The notes under the pieces were generated by a model, which was not told the DNA's origin, did not search any database, and worked only from the letters and a program-made list of their open reading frames with translations. A stretch of 64,000 nt of DNA from Cafeteria roenbergensis. Taxonomy: Eukaryota > Sar > Bigyra > Bicosoecida > Cafeteriaceae. The stretch lies in assembly GCA_008330645.1 (NCBI GenBank), contig VLTN01000034.1:1-64000 (forward strand), read 5' to 3'. Positions 18,141 through 33,300 of the stretch are shown here, in pieces (positions within the stretch are counted from its first letter, which is position 1; each line of letters begins with the position of its first letter). The position numbers were made by a program, and so were the translations under genes.

Positions 18141-18808
18141 CCGCGCCGAACTCTTTCCACTCGATCAACACCAGTGACCCACGCCTTCTCTCCGCCAATC
18201 AGAAGCATATCAGCAGAGTGGAGGTGCAACGCCAGGGCAACCTCGACCTCGACGGGCACCAAAGAGTGCACCGCGGCGGGGTTCCGGCAGCCCTTCCCCC
18301 CTCCCTTCCCCCCCCACGGCGGGATGGCGCCCTCGATGCGAATGGGGGCCAGAGGCTGGCCGCTTCATTCATCAATGATGGAGTTGCTGGATTGGTTCTT
18401 GATGAGTCGGTGAATCGAGTGTGTGGTATAGTGACGCGAGTTTTTGACCCCCCCCAACGATGTTCATTCATTCACTTGGCCTCCCGGAGCCCTTCGCCGC
18501 TGCCCCCGCGCGCGGCCAGCACCGCAACGATTTGTTGCCTTGGCCGGGTGCGAACGCGCTCCACCAGGGCGAGGGCCGCCGAAAACACGAGCAGGACAGG
18601 GTCGGCGTCTTGGAAGCAAGTGGGTTGTCAAGAGGCCGGATTTGCCGTTGCTTCATTGCGCACTCTTTGTTGCAACCAGACCACGGCGCCGTGACTCAGG
18701 GTCGGCGAGGGCGAACAGGCAGCAGGCGCAATTCATAAAGCCGGCAGAGGACGCGATCACGCAGCCGAACACACAGCACGCTTGGAGCAGAGAGAACGGT
18801 GCCAGACC

Positions 18809-19918
18809 TCAGCGGGCCAGCCCGGTGTTGGTGGGGTACGAGCTCTCCGAGAGCACGCCGCACATGCCGCACACCTTGACCGTGGTGGGGCCGCCGTCGC
18901 ACCGGGATCCGTGCTCGGGGGTGGTGTCGATGCCGCAGCTGGTGGTACGCTTGAGGCGGATGTAGCCGTCCTCTCCCCACAGCGGCGTCCAGCTGTTGCG
19001 GATGATAAGGCTTTCCTCGTCGTAGCCAACCAGGACCACGGCGTGGTTCACGTCGGTTCCCGAGCCCTGAAGTGCGCAGCCATCGAAGACGCCGCTCTCG
19101 TAGAAGCTCCACGGCGACGCGGCGACGGACACGGAGATGGGACCGTGCGCGACGAGCGCCTCAAGCAGGGAGGCCTCGTCGTTGACTGCCAGGGCCTGGT
19201 AGCCGGAAACGTTGGCAAAAGCCTTCGAGCGGCTGGCGGGCTTGACGTCGCAGTCGCCGTTGCTGTCTCCAGGCCACGACGTGTAGGGGAAGCTGTATGC
19301 GCTGGCGATGCCGGCCTTCTTGACGTAGTCATATGCAAGCTCCGCGGTCGAGCCAGCGCACCCGCCGTCGCCGCCGCAGTGGTGGGGGTTCGGTACACAG
19401 GAGACGAGCTGCTGGGGGGAGAGCTCGGCGAGCACTCCCGTGTTCACTGCGAGGTGCGACTCGATGGTCGCAGTCGCGGCAAACGCCCAGCATGAGCCGC
19501 AGTGGCCCTGGTCCTTGACGGGGGTCACGACGCCCTTGGTGCGCCAGTCGAAGGCGGGCGGGATGCCCACGGGCGCGCGCGTGCTGGGCAAGTTCAAGTG
19601 GGCGGCGCGGATGGCCCAAGTTGAAGGCAACCTGCCGCGCAGAGCGGCGTGCTCGCTGTCGGACCAGTCCGACATGTGGTTGATCCCGCGCTTCCACGAC
19701 GCCGTCTTGTCGGCGTTGTGGCGGAGCGTGGCTGCGAGCTGTGCCTCGAAGCGGGCCTTGCGCGCGTCGTACTCGCTGCGAGCAGGGGCCGCCTTGCCGA
19801 AATCGGCAAGGTACTGCTCGTACGAGTAGTTCTCGGAGAGCTCGCTCCACTTGGGGCGCGCGGCGTCCGCTCCGAGGAGCGCAACGGCTGCCGCGATGAG
19901 GGCCAGGTACGTGCGCAT
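18809..19918 (-). CDS. Papain-like cysteine protease (C1A) with signal peptide and I29 prodomain
   Basis: 369 residues from the ATG at 19918, chosen over an in-frame ATG 30 codons upstream because it gives a signal peptide (MRTYLALIAAAVALLGADA). An I29-type propeptide follows (about 30-105, ending GINHMSDWSDSE). The mature domain begins near PPAFDWRTKGVVTPVKDQG, with the catalytic Cys in HCGSCWAFA, His in DVNHAVVLVGY and Asn in IIRNSWTPLWGEDGY; the Gln of the oxyanion hole is present. A Cys-rich C-terminal extension (GGPTTVKVCGMCGVL) follows the core, a form seen in several protists. It should be a secreted or lysosomal/vacuolar endopeptidase. The gene is intronless. Confidence 0.92.
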   Translation of the reverse strand: MRTYLALIAAAVALLGADAARPKWSELSENYSYEQYLADFGKAAPARSEYDARKARFEAQLAATLRHNADKTASWKRGINHMSDWSDSEHAALRGRLPSTWAIRAAHLNLPSTRAPVGIPPAFDWRTKGVVTPVKDQGHCGSCWAFAATATIESHLAVNTGVLAELSPQQLVSCVPNPHHCGGDGGCAGSTAELAYDYVKKAGIASAYSFPYTSWPGDSNGDCDVKPASRSKAFANVSGYQALAVNDEASLLEALVAHGPISVSVAASPWSFYESGVFDGCALQGSGTDVNHAVVLVGYDEESLIIRNSWTPLWGEDGYIRLKRTTSCGIDTTPEHGSRCDGGPTTVKVCGMCGVLSESSYPTNTGLAR

Positions 19919-20351
19919 GGGAAGACGCCGAACGGGCGCTGGGCGAAGGACACCGGAGGTGCTTTCGAGAGTGCGACTTGCGACTGCAACATTGCCCTGC
20001 GACCGCAAGTTGAGCTTGCTCTGCTCGGCTCTGTCGATGCTGACGATCGGTCAAGTGCGTGGGGGGGCGCTCTGCCGGCCATCGAGCCGAAATTGCTGCG
20101 CTGCAATGGGACGCAAGCCACGCCACAGAGCCGGGCCGAGCCGGGCAACGCGTTCATGCAAGCCCAGACCAGCAATGCCGGCCGGCCTGCCACCGCCGTG
20201 CGCAGTGCGCTGAGCGGCACGCGGCGAGGGCTGCACTGCACAAGCTTCTCTCAAGCATGCGAGACTGTCACAAGGTTGGTCCGTCCGGTGGACGAGACGC
20301 ACGGGCACGGGAACAGGAACGGGCCCAGGCGAGCTGGTGGCGGAGGCGCCT
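19919..20351. other. Intergenic spacer
   Basis: 433 nt upstream of the protease gene and downstream of the Maf gene, both on the minus strand. I see no gene or repeat; it should hold the protease promoter. Confidence 0.5.
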
Positions 20352-21212
20352 CTACTCTGCTGCAGCAGCCGAGCCGTGCGGCAATGCTGCTGGCTGCGGC
20401 TCCGACGGGAGCACCGGCCCGCCCACTGCCGCAAGCAAATCGCGCACGAGGGCCTTGGGCAGGCCCATGACTGAGTCGATGGGGGCATGCATCGTGCGCA
20501 CGAAGGGCGCGACGGCCGGGTGTTCAACCACCACCGCGCCCGCCGAGCGCAGAAGCGGGCTGGGCTCGCCGCTCGCCGGCCGCAGCATTGCCACCTGTGC
20601 CTCCTCCGGAATTGCGTCGAACTCCACCGTAGCGACGTCGATGGCAGCAGCTCGCTGCCCGGTCCGCGTGTTGTGCGCGACGAGACCGCTCACGCACTGC
20701 ACCCACCCCCCGCTGTACCGCCGCACGAAGTCCGCTGCCTCTGCCTCTGACTCGGGCTTCTCCCTCACTTCGACCACGCAGCGGGCCCGCCCGTTCCCCG
20801 CGGGGGTGCCATCGGCCGCGCCGCCGGTCCCGGTCGCCTCCGCGCTGCCGTCCCCATCGGAGGCCCCATCCCCGGGTGCCAGGGCCTCCGGAAAGCCGAC
20901 GACGGGGTCCCCCGCCGGCAGTCCAACCGCCGCGGCGAGCTCTGCTGGGTTGGCAGCTGGGTGGCCTCCCCTTGCAGCTGCCGACGTTGCCACCGGTCCA
21001 AGGACGACCTGGTCGGCGGTGATGATGACGGCCGGGATGCGCACACGCTGCAGGAGGGCCTTGCACTTGGCGGCGGCCACGACCACGGGGAGCGCGTACG
21101 GGTCGGCGTGTCGCACTGCCTTCTCGTCGATGTCGGCGCGCATGGTGGAGAAGGGCACGCCGAGGGTGGCCATGACCTGCCGCCGGCCCTCGCTGGCGCT
21201 GCCAAGGATCAC
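20352..21212 (-). CDS. Maf-like nucleoside triphosphate pyrophosphatase (5' exon not resolved)
   Basis: The frame from 21212 gives 286 residues beginning VILGSASEGRRQVMATLG, the N-terminal Maf motif (normally ILASxSPRRxxLL). DIDEKAVR and VIITADQVVL follow, as in the family, with the C-terminal SGLVAHNTRTG and MGLPKALVRDLL segments. Maf proteins hydrolyse non-canonical or modified nucleotides to monophosphates. Position 21212 directly follows a CCTGCAG acceptor, so the start Met lies in an upstream exon I could not fix; the intron contains a C run of about 20 (21290-21306 on the plus strand as G). A Gly/Ala/Pro-rich insertion of about 60 residues interrupts the fold after ADQVVLG. Confidence 0.85.
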   Translation of the reverse strand: MILGSASEGRRQVMATLGVPFSTMRADIDEKAVRHADPYALPVVVAAAKCKALLQRVRIPAVIITADQVVLGPVATSAAARGGHPAANPAELAAAVGLPAGDPVVGFPEALAPGDGASDGDGSAEATGTGGAADGTPAGNGRARCVVEVREKPESEAEAADFVRRYSGGWVQCVSGLVAHNTRTGQRAAAIDVATVEFDAIPEEAQVAMLRPASGEPSPLLRSAGAVVVEHPAVAPFVRTMHAPIDSVMGLPKALVRDLLAAVGGPVLPSEPQPAALPHGSAAAAE

Positions 21213-22561
<1,349 letters not shown>

Positions 22562-22785
22562 GCGCCGTTACGTCCCTGCTCGCGTGTGCTTGCTGCGTGT
22601 TTGTGCGTGTTCTGCGCCTGTGGTTCGCCGCTTCCTGTCGGAGCGCCAATGTCTGGCTTGCGTCCCTTCGACGCCGCAAGCCCAATGGCGCCAGTCGCAC
22701 CCGCTACTCAGCACAGCCTGAAGAAGCAGCAGCACGGCCTCGAAACGGGCCGCCTCCGCCTTGCACCGCAGCGGCCGGACTGCTG

Positions 22786-23838
22786 TTACGGGGCGCCCGC
22801 GCGCAGAATCAGCGGCTTGAGGCGCGGGAACAGACGCAGCGCGTTGGCCGTGGTCGCAGCGGCTGCGGCCTCCACGCTCACGCCGTGGGCGGCAGCGATG
22901 AGGGCGAGGCCGGCCCCAGCCCTTGCCGGCACATTCGAATCGCCCTTGTGCTCCGGCAGCGCCGGGCTGTCCGTCTCCAGCAGCAGCCTATCCAGCGGGC
23001 ATGCTCCGATCCACTTGAGCATCACAGGGGACCGGCCGGCACTCGGCGGCACGCTAAAGTGGAACCCGCGCTCAACACCGAGCCGCACGAAGCGCGCCTT
23101 GCCGTCAAACGCGTGGAGCACCGCCCCGGCACCCCTGCCTCCCCCGCCGGCGCCGCTGCCCGATGGCTCGCAGGCGAAGCGCTCGACCCAGCTCCCGCAA
23201 GCGGCCGCGACGGCTCCGTCGCCGTGCGTCCCGGGGGCCGGCGCGGAGCTTTCCAGCCCCGCCCCCTCCTGCGCGAGCAAGTCTATGGCGTGATGTCCCG
23301 CGCTGCGCGAGTGCACGTTCAGCGGCAGACCCATGGCGCGGGCGACGCGAGCCTGAGCGCGCAGCACGCGCCGCTGCTCTGCCTTGCACTCCTCCTCGCC
23401 GGACGGACCGCGGCACGCAAGTGTGCGCGGGCAAAAGTCAAGGCCCACTTCGCCCACCCCCACCAGCCAGGTGGCGGCGTGGTGCGCGTGGAGGTGCTCG
23501 AACACCGGGGGCAGCTCCGCAAGCGAGGCGCTCTCCCACGCGCCGTCCGCCTGCGTCTGAACGGGGTGAAGACCAAGGCATGCGCCCATCACCGACGTGG
23601 GAGACGCCGCCGCGGCCCCGCATGACGCCGGAACTGTCGTGTCGGCATGAAACTCCTCAGCAGCGGCTGCCAGCCTGCCGCAGTCGTCTGCCGATTCCGC
23701 GACCCCGATCACACCCGCCACGCCGCTGGCCGCGGCCTCAACGAGAACATCCCGCAGCCGCCCGTGGAATGCGCCGTCGGCCAGGTGCGCATGAACGTCG
23801 ATGAGCCGGCCAGGCGGCGGCCCGTCGGTCTTCGCCAT
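22786..23838 (-). CDS. TatD-family metal-dependent hydrolase (DNase)
   Basis: 350 residues from the ATG at 23838; an upstream in-frame ATG at 23976 would add 46 residues with no family match. Metal ligands of the TatD barrel are visible: HAH in LIDVHAHLADG, the Glu in VGVGEVGLDF, His in LNVHSRSAGHH, His in AVLHAFDG and Asp in LLLETDSPAL. A Gly-rich insert of about 55 residues precedes VLHAFDG. Family members are 3'-5' exonucleases or deoxyribonucleases used in DNA repair and degradation. The gene sits between E2 paralogues 1 and 2 and converges with paralogue 1 (224 nt between stops). Confidence 0.88.
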   Translation of the reverse strand: MAKTDGPPPGRLIDVHAHLADGAFHGRLRDVLVEAAASGVAGVIGVAESADDCGRLAAAAEEFHADTTVPASCGAAAASPTSVMGACLGLHPVQTQADGAWESASLAELPPVFEHLHAHHAATWLVGVGEVGLDFCPRTLACRGPSGEEECKAEQRRVLRAQARVARAMGLPLNVHSRSAGHHAIDLLAQEGAGLESSAPAPGTHGDGAVAAACGSWVERFACEPSGSGAGGGGRGAGAVLHAFDGKARFVRLGVERGFHFSVPPSAGRSPVMLKWIGACPLDRLLLETDSPALPEHKGDSNVPARAGAGLALIAAAHGVSVEAAAAATTANALRLFPRLKPLILRAGAP

Positions 23839-26263
<2,425 letters not shown>

Positions 26264-26459
26264 TCGCGCCATGAAGCGGCGGAATGTGTGCGTGTCTGTT
26301 TTCGCGCGTGCGCGCTCGTCGGCCCCTCCTCCGTGCCCTCTCACCCCAACGCCTGCGCTCGCCCCAGCTTGCTCGGGGCTGTCCATTCACGCGCACGCGA
26401 GCACTTCCATGTCAATCTGCGTTGCACTGGCCAGAAGAAGCGCCGGGCTCGAGTGGCCG

Positions 26460-27360
26460 TCATGGCTTCCGGACCCGACGAGGCGGTCCGCCCCCGCCCG
26501 CAGCGCGCACAGCAGCCTTGGTCACGGCGTCACGCGGGACCCGTGCGCCCTTCCCTGCCCGGCCTGCACATCCCGCCCCGGAGCGAGCCGACCCCGGCGC
26601 TCCGCCCTGCCCGCGCTCCGCCCTGCCAGCTTCCGCCGCCTCGCGAGCAGCAGCCGCCGGCCTGGCCGCCGGCCTGCCTGCCTTGGCCGTCGGGCCGGTG
26701 CCCGAAGCGACGCTGGATCCGCCACCCCTGCTCCTGCCTCTGCTCTTGCCGCCCCCAGCGACACTGGCCCTGACGGCCGCTGACGTCGGCCGAGGCACAC
26801 GCCCCGTCTCGCTGCCGGGGCGGCGGGCCTGCCGACCCGACCTGGCCTTCAGTCCGGCTCCCGCCGCAGCAGCAGCCGCGGCAGCAGCAGCAGCAGCAGC
26901 AGCCTCCTCCTCCTGCCGCCTTGCTCTGTCCTCCGCGGCGACGTCCACCCACTTCGGCCGGTCCCACCGAAGCATGCGCTCCACCGCCTCATCGTCGCTG
27001 CAGTCGCCTTCGGCTAGCCCGTCCGCCCCCTCGCCAAGAACACCAGCGCCGGCGGGGCCCAGCAGGGCCGCTGGCAGCGGCTCTGGCCGGGGCCGGGGCA
27101 CGCCCCCCCGCCGCGGCCTCTCCGCATCGGGCGTCCCGCAAGAGTCGGCCGTGGCGCCGAGGGCTCGCCTGGAGATGTACTTGCCGGAGTCAGTGGTCTG
27201 CTTCCACTCAGCGAATGCCTTCGAGGCCTGGACTCGGCGGCGGCGCGCCGCTCGCGCCGCCGCTCGCTCGGCGCGCTGCTTGGCTCGGGCAGCGACGCGC
27301 TCTTGCTTGCGCTTTCGGGCAAGCCATTGGTCAAACGCCGTCGAGTCGACACCTTCCGAT

Positions 27361-27400
<40 letters not shown>

Positions 27401-29810
27401 TTGCAGCTGCTGCTGCGCTAGAGCCGTTGCCGCGCTGAGCAGCTGAGGCCAGAAGCCCCGCGTGAGCCTCTGCCGCATCGTCCTCGTCGCGGTCGGCACC
27501 CGTGCCCGCCGACGCGCCGGCCGCCCCCTCCCCCCCCGCGGGCGCGCGTCCCCCCAGCGCCCTCAGAAGTCGGTTCGCCAGGCCGCCCGCGCCACAGCGC
27601 TGGTCCGCCAGCGCTCGCAGCCCCGCCAGCGCCGGCTCCAGGATGCGGAGCGCCGCGGCGCCCCTCACCTGTCGGGGCAGCGGCCGCGGGGCCAGGGCGG
27701 ACACCGGCCGCGGCACAGAGGCGCGCTTCGTCGATCGTCGGCGCCGCGCGCTGCTGGTGACTGGTCGGCCAGCGACCGAGGCGGAGCCGCGAGGCCCCTC
27801 GTCGCCCACTGACACACAATCGCCCACTGACTCGGCCCCAGCAGCCCGCCCACCTCCTCCGCCGGCTGCTGCGCCAGCACCGTCAGGAGCAGCATCACTG
27901 CCGCCACCGCCACCGCCATTGTCATTGTCATTGTCGCCGCAACTGCCGCCGGCAGCAGCGCCCCCGTTGTCGCTCCAGTCATCGTACTCGCTGCCGCCGG
28001 CGCTGCTCGCGCCGCCGCCTCGCCGGCTGCCTGCAGCTGCGCCGTCCGCCGGGCCCGGCTCTGCCGGCTCGCTAGCCCGCCGCAGCTGCGCCAGTGCCCT
28101 GTCCACACCGGCCTCCGCCGCCGCCCTGGGTCCGGCCGCCGAGGCCGCCTCCCGGAGCCGCGCCTCCAGAGCCGGCAGGCTGAGCATTGCCGCCGCCCTG
28201 GCTGCCTGCCGCGCCTGCCGCGCCTGCGCTGCGGCAGCTGCCTCCTCGGCCTCGGCAATGCGCCGGCGCGCCGCCGCAGCCGCCGCAAGGAGCCACTCGT
28301 CGAGGCTGGCCCCCGACCTGGCGGCCGCTGCCGCGTCGGCTGCCGGCGCGGGAGCCGTTGCCAGCGCGCAGAGGGCCCTGCCCTCCGATGTGCTGGGCAC
28401 GGCCCCAGCGGCGGCCGCCTCGGCGGGGCCCAGCTCCGCCTCCGACGCGCAGCCTAGCGCTCGCGCGTACGTCAGCACCAGCGCGGCCGCTGCACCCGCA
28501 TCTCCCCGCAACGCCGCAGCCCACGCCCTGCGCCGTGCCCGCACCACCGTGTCGGCGGCGCTCGCGAGCGCGGCATCCTCGTCACCCTCTGGCGCCCTGC
28601 CCTCCCTCGCGGCCAGCCCGGCCTCGGTGCGCGCCGCCGCCCTGCCGGAGAGCGTGCCCGCCCATGCGTCCGCCTCCGTGGCTGCCAGCGCCTTGGCGGC
28701 AGCCGAGCTCACCACAGCAAACTCCCTGCAGAGAGCGACCATCTGGCCGAGCGATAACCCCGGGCACACCTCGCCGGGGCGGGGGTGTCCCCGGGGCGGG
28801 TCGCCTGCGACGAGCGACGCGAGGCTGCGCTTGAGCGCCGACCGCGCAGCCCTGGCCCTCAGGCGCTCCTGCTTCTCCCACACGCGCCGCGTCCCGGGCT
28901 GGTCGCCAGCGTCGCCCTTGCTCCATCGCGCCGCAAGCATAGCCCTCACGAGGCAATCCTTCCCGATCACTGTCACGGTGACAGCGCGAGAGGCGCCGCC
29001 CGAGGGCGGGACGGTGACCACGCGGCCGCCCATCTCCAGCAGCACCAGGGACAGCACGCCGACGGAGGCGGGCAGACCCTCCGCACGGAGCAGTTTGGCC
29101 ACTGCGCGCGCTGGAAGGACCTCCTCCCGCTCGGCCTCGGACGGGCAAGCGGCTGCGGCGAGCCCCGAACCCGGCCTGCCGGCTGCGGCAGGGTCAGCCC
29201 CGAGCAAATCGTCGTCGTCGCCCGCGGCCTCGCCCGCGCCGGCTGCCGCGGCTCTCTCTGCGGGCACTAGCAGCGTGTCCTCGCACCGCAACACCGCGCC
29301 GCGGAGGCGCCCGTACACGTCGGCGGTGCGCTGTAGCGTGCGCTCAAGCTCGCTTTTGACGGCCTGGGCCAGGCGCGCAACGTCCACTGCGGGGGGTGCG
29401 GTGCTCGCGAGCCTCGGAGCCTCTCTTGCTGCCCGGCCCCGGTGAGGAGCCGAGGCTGGAACAGGCGCCGAGTCGCCCATTTCAGGGTGCTGGCTGTCGT
29501 CTTCAGGCTCGCCGGCGGACTTGGCGTCGTCGCAGCCCGCCTCCCGGTCGAGTTCGTCGGGCAACGGCGAGTGCGATCGGCTGCCGCGCTCGCTTCCGGC
29601 TCGCGGCCCGGCCAGCGACGCAGATCGCGACGAGGACAGTGTGCGGCGGGGCACCGAGCCCAGATCGCGTGGCGAGGAGCCTCCCGAGTCCACGCCGTCG
29701 GAACCGTCGTGCACGGGCCGGGCAGGCGCATTGCCGGTGCCAAGGGACTTGCCAACAGTGCGGGCGAGCGCGATGGCCGCCGCCTTGGTCGACTCGTGCC
29801 GCGGGTCCAT
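26460..29810 (-). CDS. Large low-complexity coiled-coil protein, unknown function
   Basis: 1116 codons without a break. The family is not recognised. The first 130 residues are Ser/charged. About 135-420 looks folded (VKSELERTLQRTADVYGRLR, then VLSLVLLEMGGRVVTV and a helical SLGQMVALCREFAVVSS). The middle is Ala- and Gly-rich. About 800-860 is a very basic helix (FDQWLARKRKQERVAARAK) followed by ASKAFAEWKQTTDSGKYISR, a pattern like microtubule-associated or ciliary coiled-coil proteins. The tail has poly-Ala and basic patches. Triplet runs encode the homopolymers (27362-27400, 26876-26906). Introns may be hidden in the low-complexity parts. Confidence 0.5.
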
Positions 29811-30300
29811 TGTCCTAACAGCTCACGGCCAGGCGCGCCAGCGCGCGGCGGAAAGCGCTGTGCCGTGGACTGGGAGCGCCAACGGCGACCACGCAGCGAT
29901 ATTTTTGTGTGTGTCTGGTGCTCTGCCTTGCGCCGGCGGTTGCGGTTTGGCGCTTGCGCGCCACGGAACTGCAGCCCGGGCTCAGCTTTCGGGAGAACAG
30001 GGGCAGACCGCGCCTGCGCTCGGAGCACGGGCGTGGTATGGCGTGGCCGATGCGCGCTGGGTGTTCGCTCCGCACGGGCAAAGCAGGCGACGCTGCACTT
30101 TGGAAACTGGAGTTGCGACGCGGCAGCGGGCGGCCGCGCGACGAACCCTGTCGCGGACAGCGAGCGTGTGGCAAAAGCGTGGTGCGTGCTCGGCCTGGCG
30201 GTACACGGAAAAGAAATGCTTTTGCAGAAAAGAAGGGGACGCGCGACGGACGCGGCTGCGACGCTGCTGCCCGCGCCACATCGCGCCACGAGCGCCGCGC
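29811..30300. other. Spacer upstream of the coiled-coil gene
   Basis: 490 nt between the coiled-coil gene start and the end of the Wapl-like gene, both on the minus strand. No motif-bearing ORF. Expected to hold a promoter and a 3' end. Confidence 0.5.
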
Positions 30301-33300
30301 CTAGCCGGTGGCGTCGGGGTCCCTGCGCCGCTTTCGCCGCGCATACGTCACCGTGGGGGTGCGGCGACCGGACAAGGGCGAGAACAGGTCTCGGCGCAGG
30401 GAGTCGGACCGCGCCGACGGAGGGGTGTCAGCCTTGCGGCCTGGGCCCGAGGTGGGCGTCAGGAGTCGCGAGGCCCGAGGCCAGGCGCGCTGGGGGGGCG
30501 GGGCCACAGCTGGAGGGTCTGCGAGCGGCTGCGCAGGGGCAGACTGTGCGTCGGGCAGTGCTGGGGGCGCCGCATCGGCCACAGCCGCGGCTGCCTGCGG
30601 AGCTACGTGCCCTTCGGAGAAGGCTGACGGCGAGCCGCTGCCTGCTGGGGCAGGAGGTGGGGCCGCTGCCGCTGCTGGGGCGCACTGCGCGGGCTGCGCG
30701 TGGGTGGCCTGCTGCGGACCCGGCGCTGCCTGGCGCCAAGGGGCCATAGTCGGAACCCGCCGGCTGGTGGTGGAGGGCGGCGCCGCGTCTGCCATGTGAG
30801 CCGGCTTGGCAGACGCGTCGCCGGGCTGGGGACGTGCCGGCGCCGCCTCCCCTGCCGCAGCCTGTGTTCTGTCCGCCTTCGGAAGCTCTGCCTTCGGAAG
30901 CTCTGCCTTTCGAGGTTCTGCAGAATGCGGCTCTGCCGGCCGCTGGGGCACTTGCTCGTCAACGACGGGCAGGGCGGGGGCCTTGCGCGGATGGGAGTCT
31001 GCGAACAGCCGTGCCGCTCCGGCGGGCGGGTCAACGGAGTGCGAACGCCATGAGGAGGCGGGGGAGGAGGCGGGGGAGGAGGCGGAGGCGTCGGCGCGGC
31101 GGCGGGCGAGGGTGGATCTCAGCAGCTCAGAGGGGGAGCGGCGCGGGCGGGCGGGCGCCGCCGGCGCAGGGGACGACGGCACGGCGGGAGGCGAGCTGGC
31201 GCCAGTCGGCAGAGCTGGGGCCGGGGCCTCTGCCGCTGCCTCCGCGGCGGGGCTGCACTGGTCGCGGGGTTGGCGGCGATCAGAGGGGTCTGGCTTCGGA
31301 GCGGCCGCGCCTGCCGCCCAGCCCGCCGCAGAGCGCGTCTCGCCTGGTGCGGCCGCGGCTGCCTCGCGCTGGGCGGGAAGCGCTCTGGCGCCAGGCGTCG
31401 GGGCCGTGGCGGGGCCGCCCGCGTCGGCTGACCGGCGGAGCCAGGAGGGCACTGCGGCCCTGCTTCGCTGCTGCCTCTGGTCCTGGCGCTGTGGGCTCGG
31501 GAGGGAAGCCTTGACCGGCGTAAGATCGTCCCCCGATGAGGCAGACCCGGCGCTCATCGGACCCTCTCCTCCCGCCGCCAGCAGCTGCCTCGTCACCTGG
31601 CCCAGCCGTGTCTGCATGCCGCTGTCCTCGAGGCCAGCGGCGCGCTGCAGGGCCAGGAACGCCTCCACCGCGCTGGCGATGCACCTGACCGACCCCATGC
31701 CCAGCGACGCCTCGTGGGCCGCCGTCGGGAGGGCGCGCCGAACCTGCGCTGCCGCCGTGTAGGCCGGAGGCCCGCCCTCCCTAGACCGGGCCGCTGCGCC
31801 CCTCGCCGCCGACGGGACAGAGCCCGTCGCGGCCACGGCCGCCGCCAGCAGGACGGCAAGGTGGCCCCGCACCAGGGCCCGCTCCCCGGCGCCTGGGCCT
31901 CGGCCTCGGCCGCCGGAGACGGGGCTGCCGCTGCCGCTGCCGCCGCCGGCGCTGCCTGTGCCACAGTGCCGAAATATCAGTGTGAGAGCCGACAGCACGG
32001 GCAGGACCCGACAGCGGGCGGACTGCGCGCCCTGACTCAGCTCGAGCGGGGCCGCTGCCCGCCTGCAGGCGCCGCCCAGGGCCCACACAGCAGCTGCCCC
32101 GGCGACAGGCTGCGGCTGGCGGGCTGGTGGCCGGGACGCCAGAGTTGTGGGGCCCTGTCGGCGGGCCCTCTTTCCCCCGCGGGGCCCCGCCGCGCCGTCG
32201 TCGCCGCTGTCCTCCGCGTCGATGCAGAGCATCCAGCTCTCCAGCGCAGAGGCCCGCTCACGACCAGCACCGTGGCTGCCACTCCTGCCGCCGCCACCAA
32301 TGCTGCCGCCACCAATGCTGCCGCCACCAATGCTGCCGCCACCAATGCTGCCGCCACCAATGCTGCCGCCACCAATGCTGCCGCCACCAATGCTGCCGCC
32401 ACCAATGCTGCCGCCACCAATGCTGCCGGGCCGGCTGCGGCGGCGGCTGCTCTCTTCGTCGCCCGGTTCGGCAGCGCGCCGTGTGGTCGGCTTGCCGGGG
32501 AGGACCACGACGCACTGCTGCAGCCACTCCGCCGCCTGCGGCCACGCCTCGACCACGTTGATGGCCAGAGATGCTGACATGATGACGGCATCGCTCTCCG
32601 TGTCGTCCTCCGCCGCGTGCATCGGAGAAGCGCCCGCACCGGCCGGCGCGGAGGAGGACGCGTCTGGCCAGCTGCTGGCCTGGCCACGGGGCGCTCCGAG
32701 GGATGCCGCCAGGGCACGGGCAGGCAGGAGCCACCCCGCCACCACCAGCAGCCCCCACGGCGCCAGCGGCGTTGCGTCGGCGCTCCCGCCACCCCCCGAA
32801 GCGCCCCCCGCTGACACGCAGCCGCGAAGCGCTCGGCCCGACGGCCCCCCGCCCGCTCCGCGCCCGCCGGCCACCCCTACCGCAGTGGACCGAGCGCCTG
32901 GCGCGGGCTCAGTGGCAGAGCGCCCGTTGAGCATGGCAGAGCCGGAGGATGTGCCGCTGGGCACCGTAGCGCCATTGGCCAAACCCGCCGCTTCCCAAGG
33001 CTCTGCCGGGCTCAACACTAGAACCCCCTCGCGCTCCACCAACGCGGCGACGGCAGTTCCTGCCGCGCCTGGGCGCTCGCTCGCGGCCGGCGGGCCAACC
33101 ATCCCGGGCATCCACGCCAGCACCACGGGGGGCTGGGCTGCAGCGCCGCAGGCCATACCTGAGCCCCTCAGACCACCCTTCGCGCCCGCCCCGCCGCCGC
33201 CCCTGCCGCCCCTGCCGCCCCTGCCAGCATCGGAGTCGCCCCCGCCGGCTGCCAGGGCCGTCGCCGACCAGGCCGGAGGCGGCCTTGCCCCCGCCACTGC

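Larger units (their letters stand above)
16505..18808. other. Long region with no confident gene
   Basis: 2.3 kb between pantothenate synthetase and the protease. It contains a possible exon set (16929-17820) and dispersed repeat copy B (17856-18140). An inverted pair lies soon after the panC stop: CAGCTCCATGAAAG (16554-16567) and CTTTCATGGAGCTG (16588-16601) form a stem of about 14 bp. C-rich runs occur near 18300 and 18450. Nothing else is recognised. Confidence 0.5.

Noticed and set aside
32291-32425. Regular tandem array as a CRISPR array
   Set aside because: The 15-bp unit has no spacers and encodes SIGGG in frame in a eukaryotic gene.
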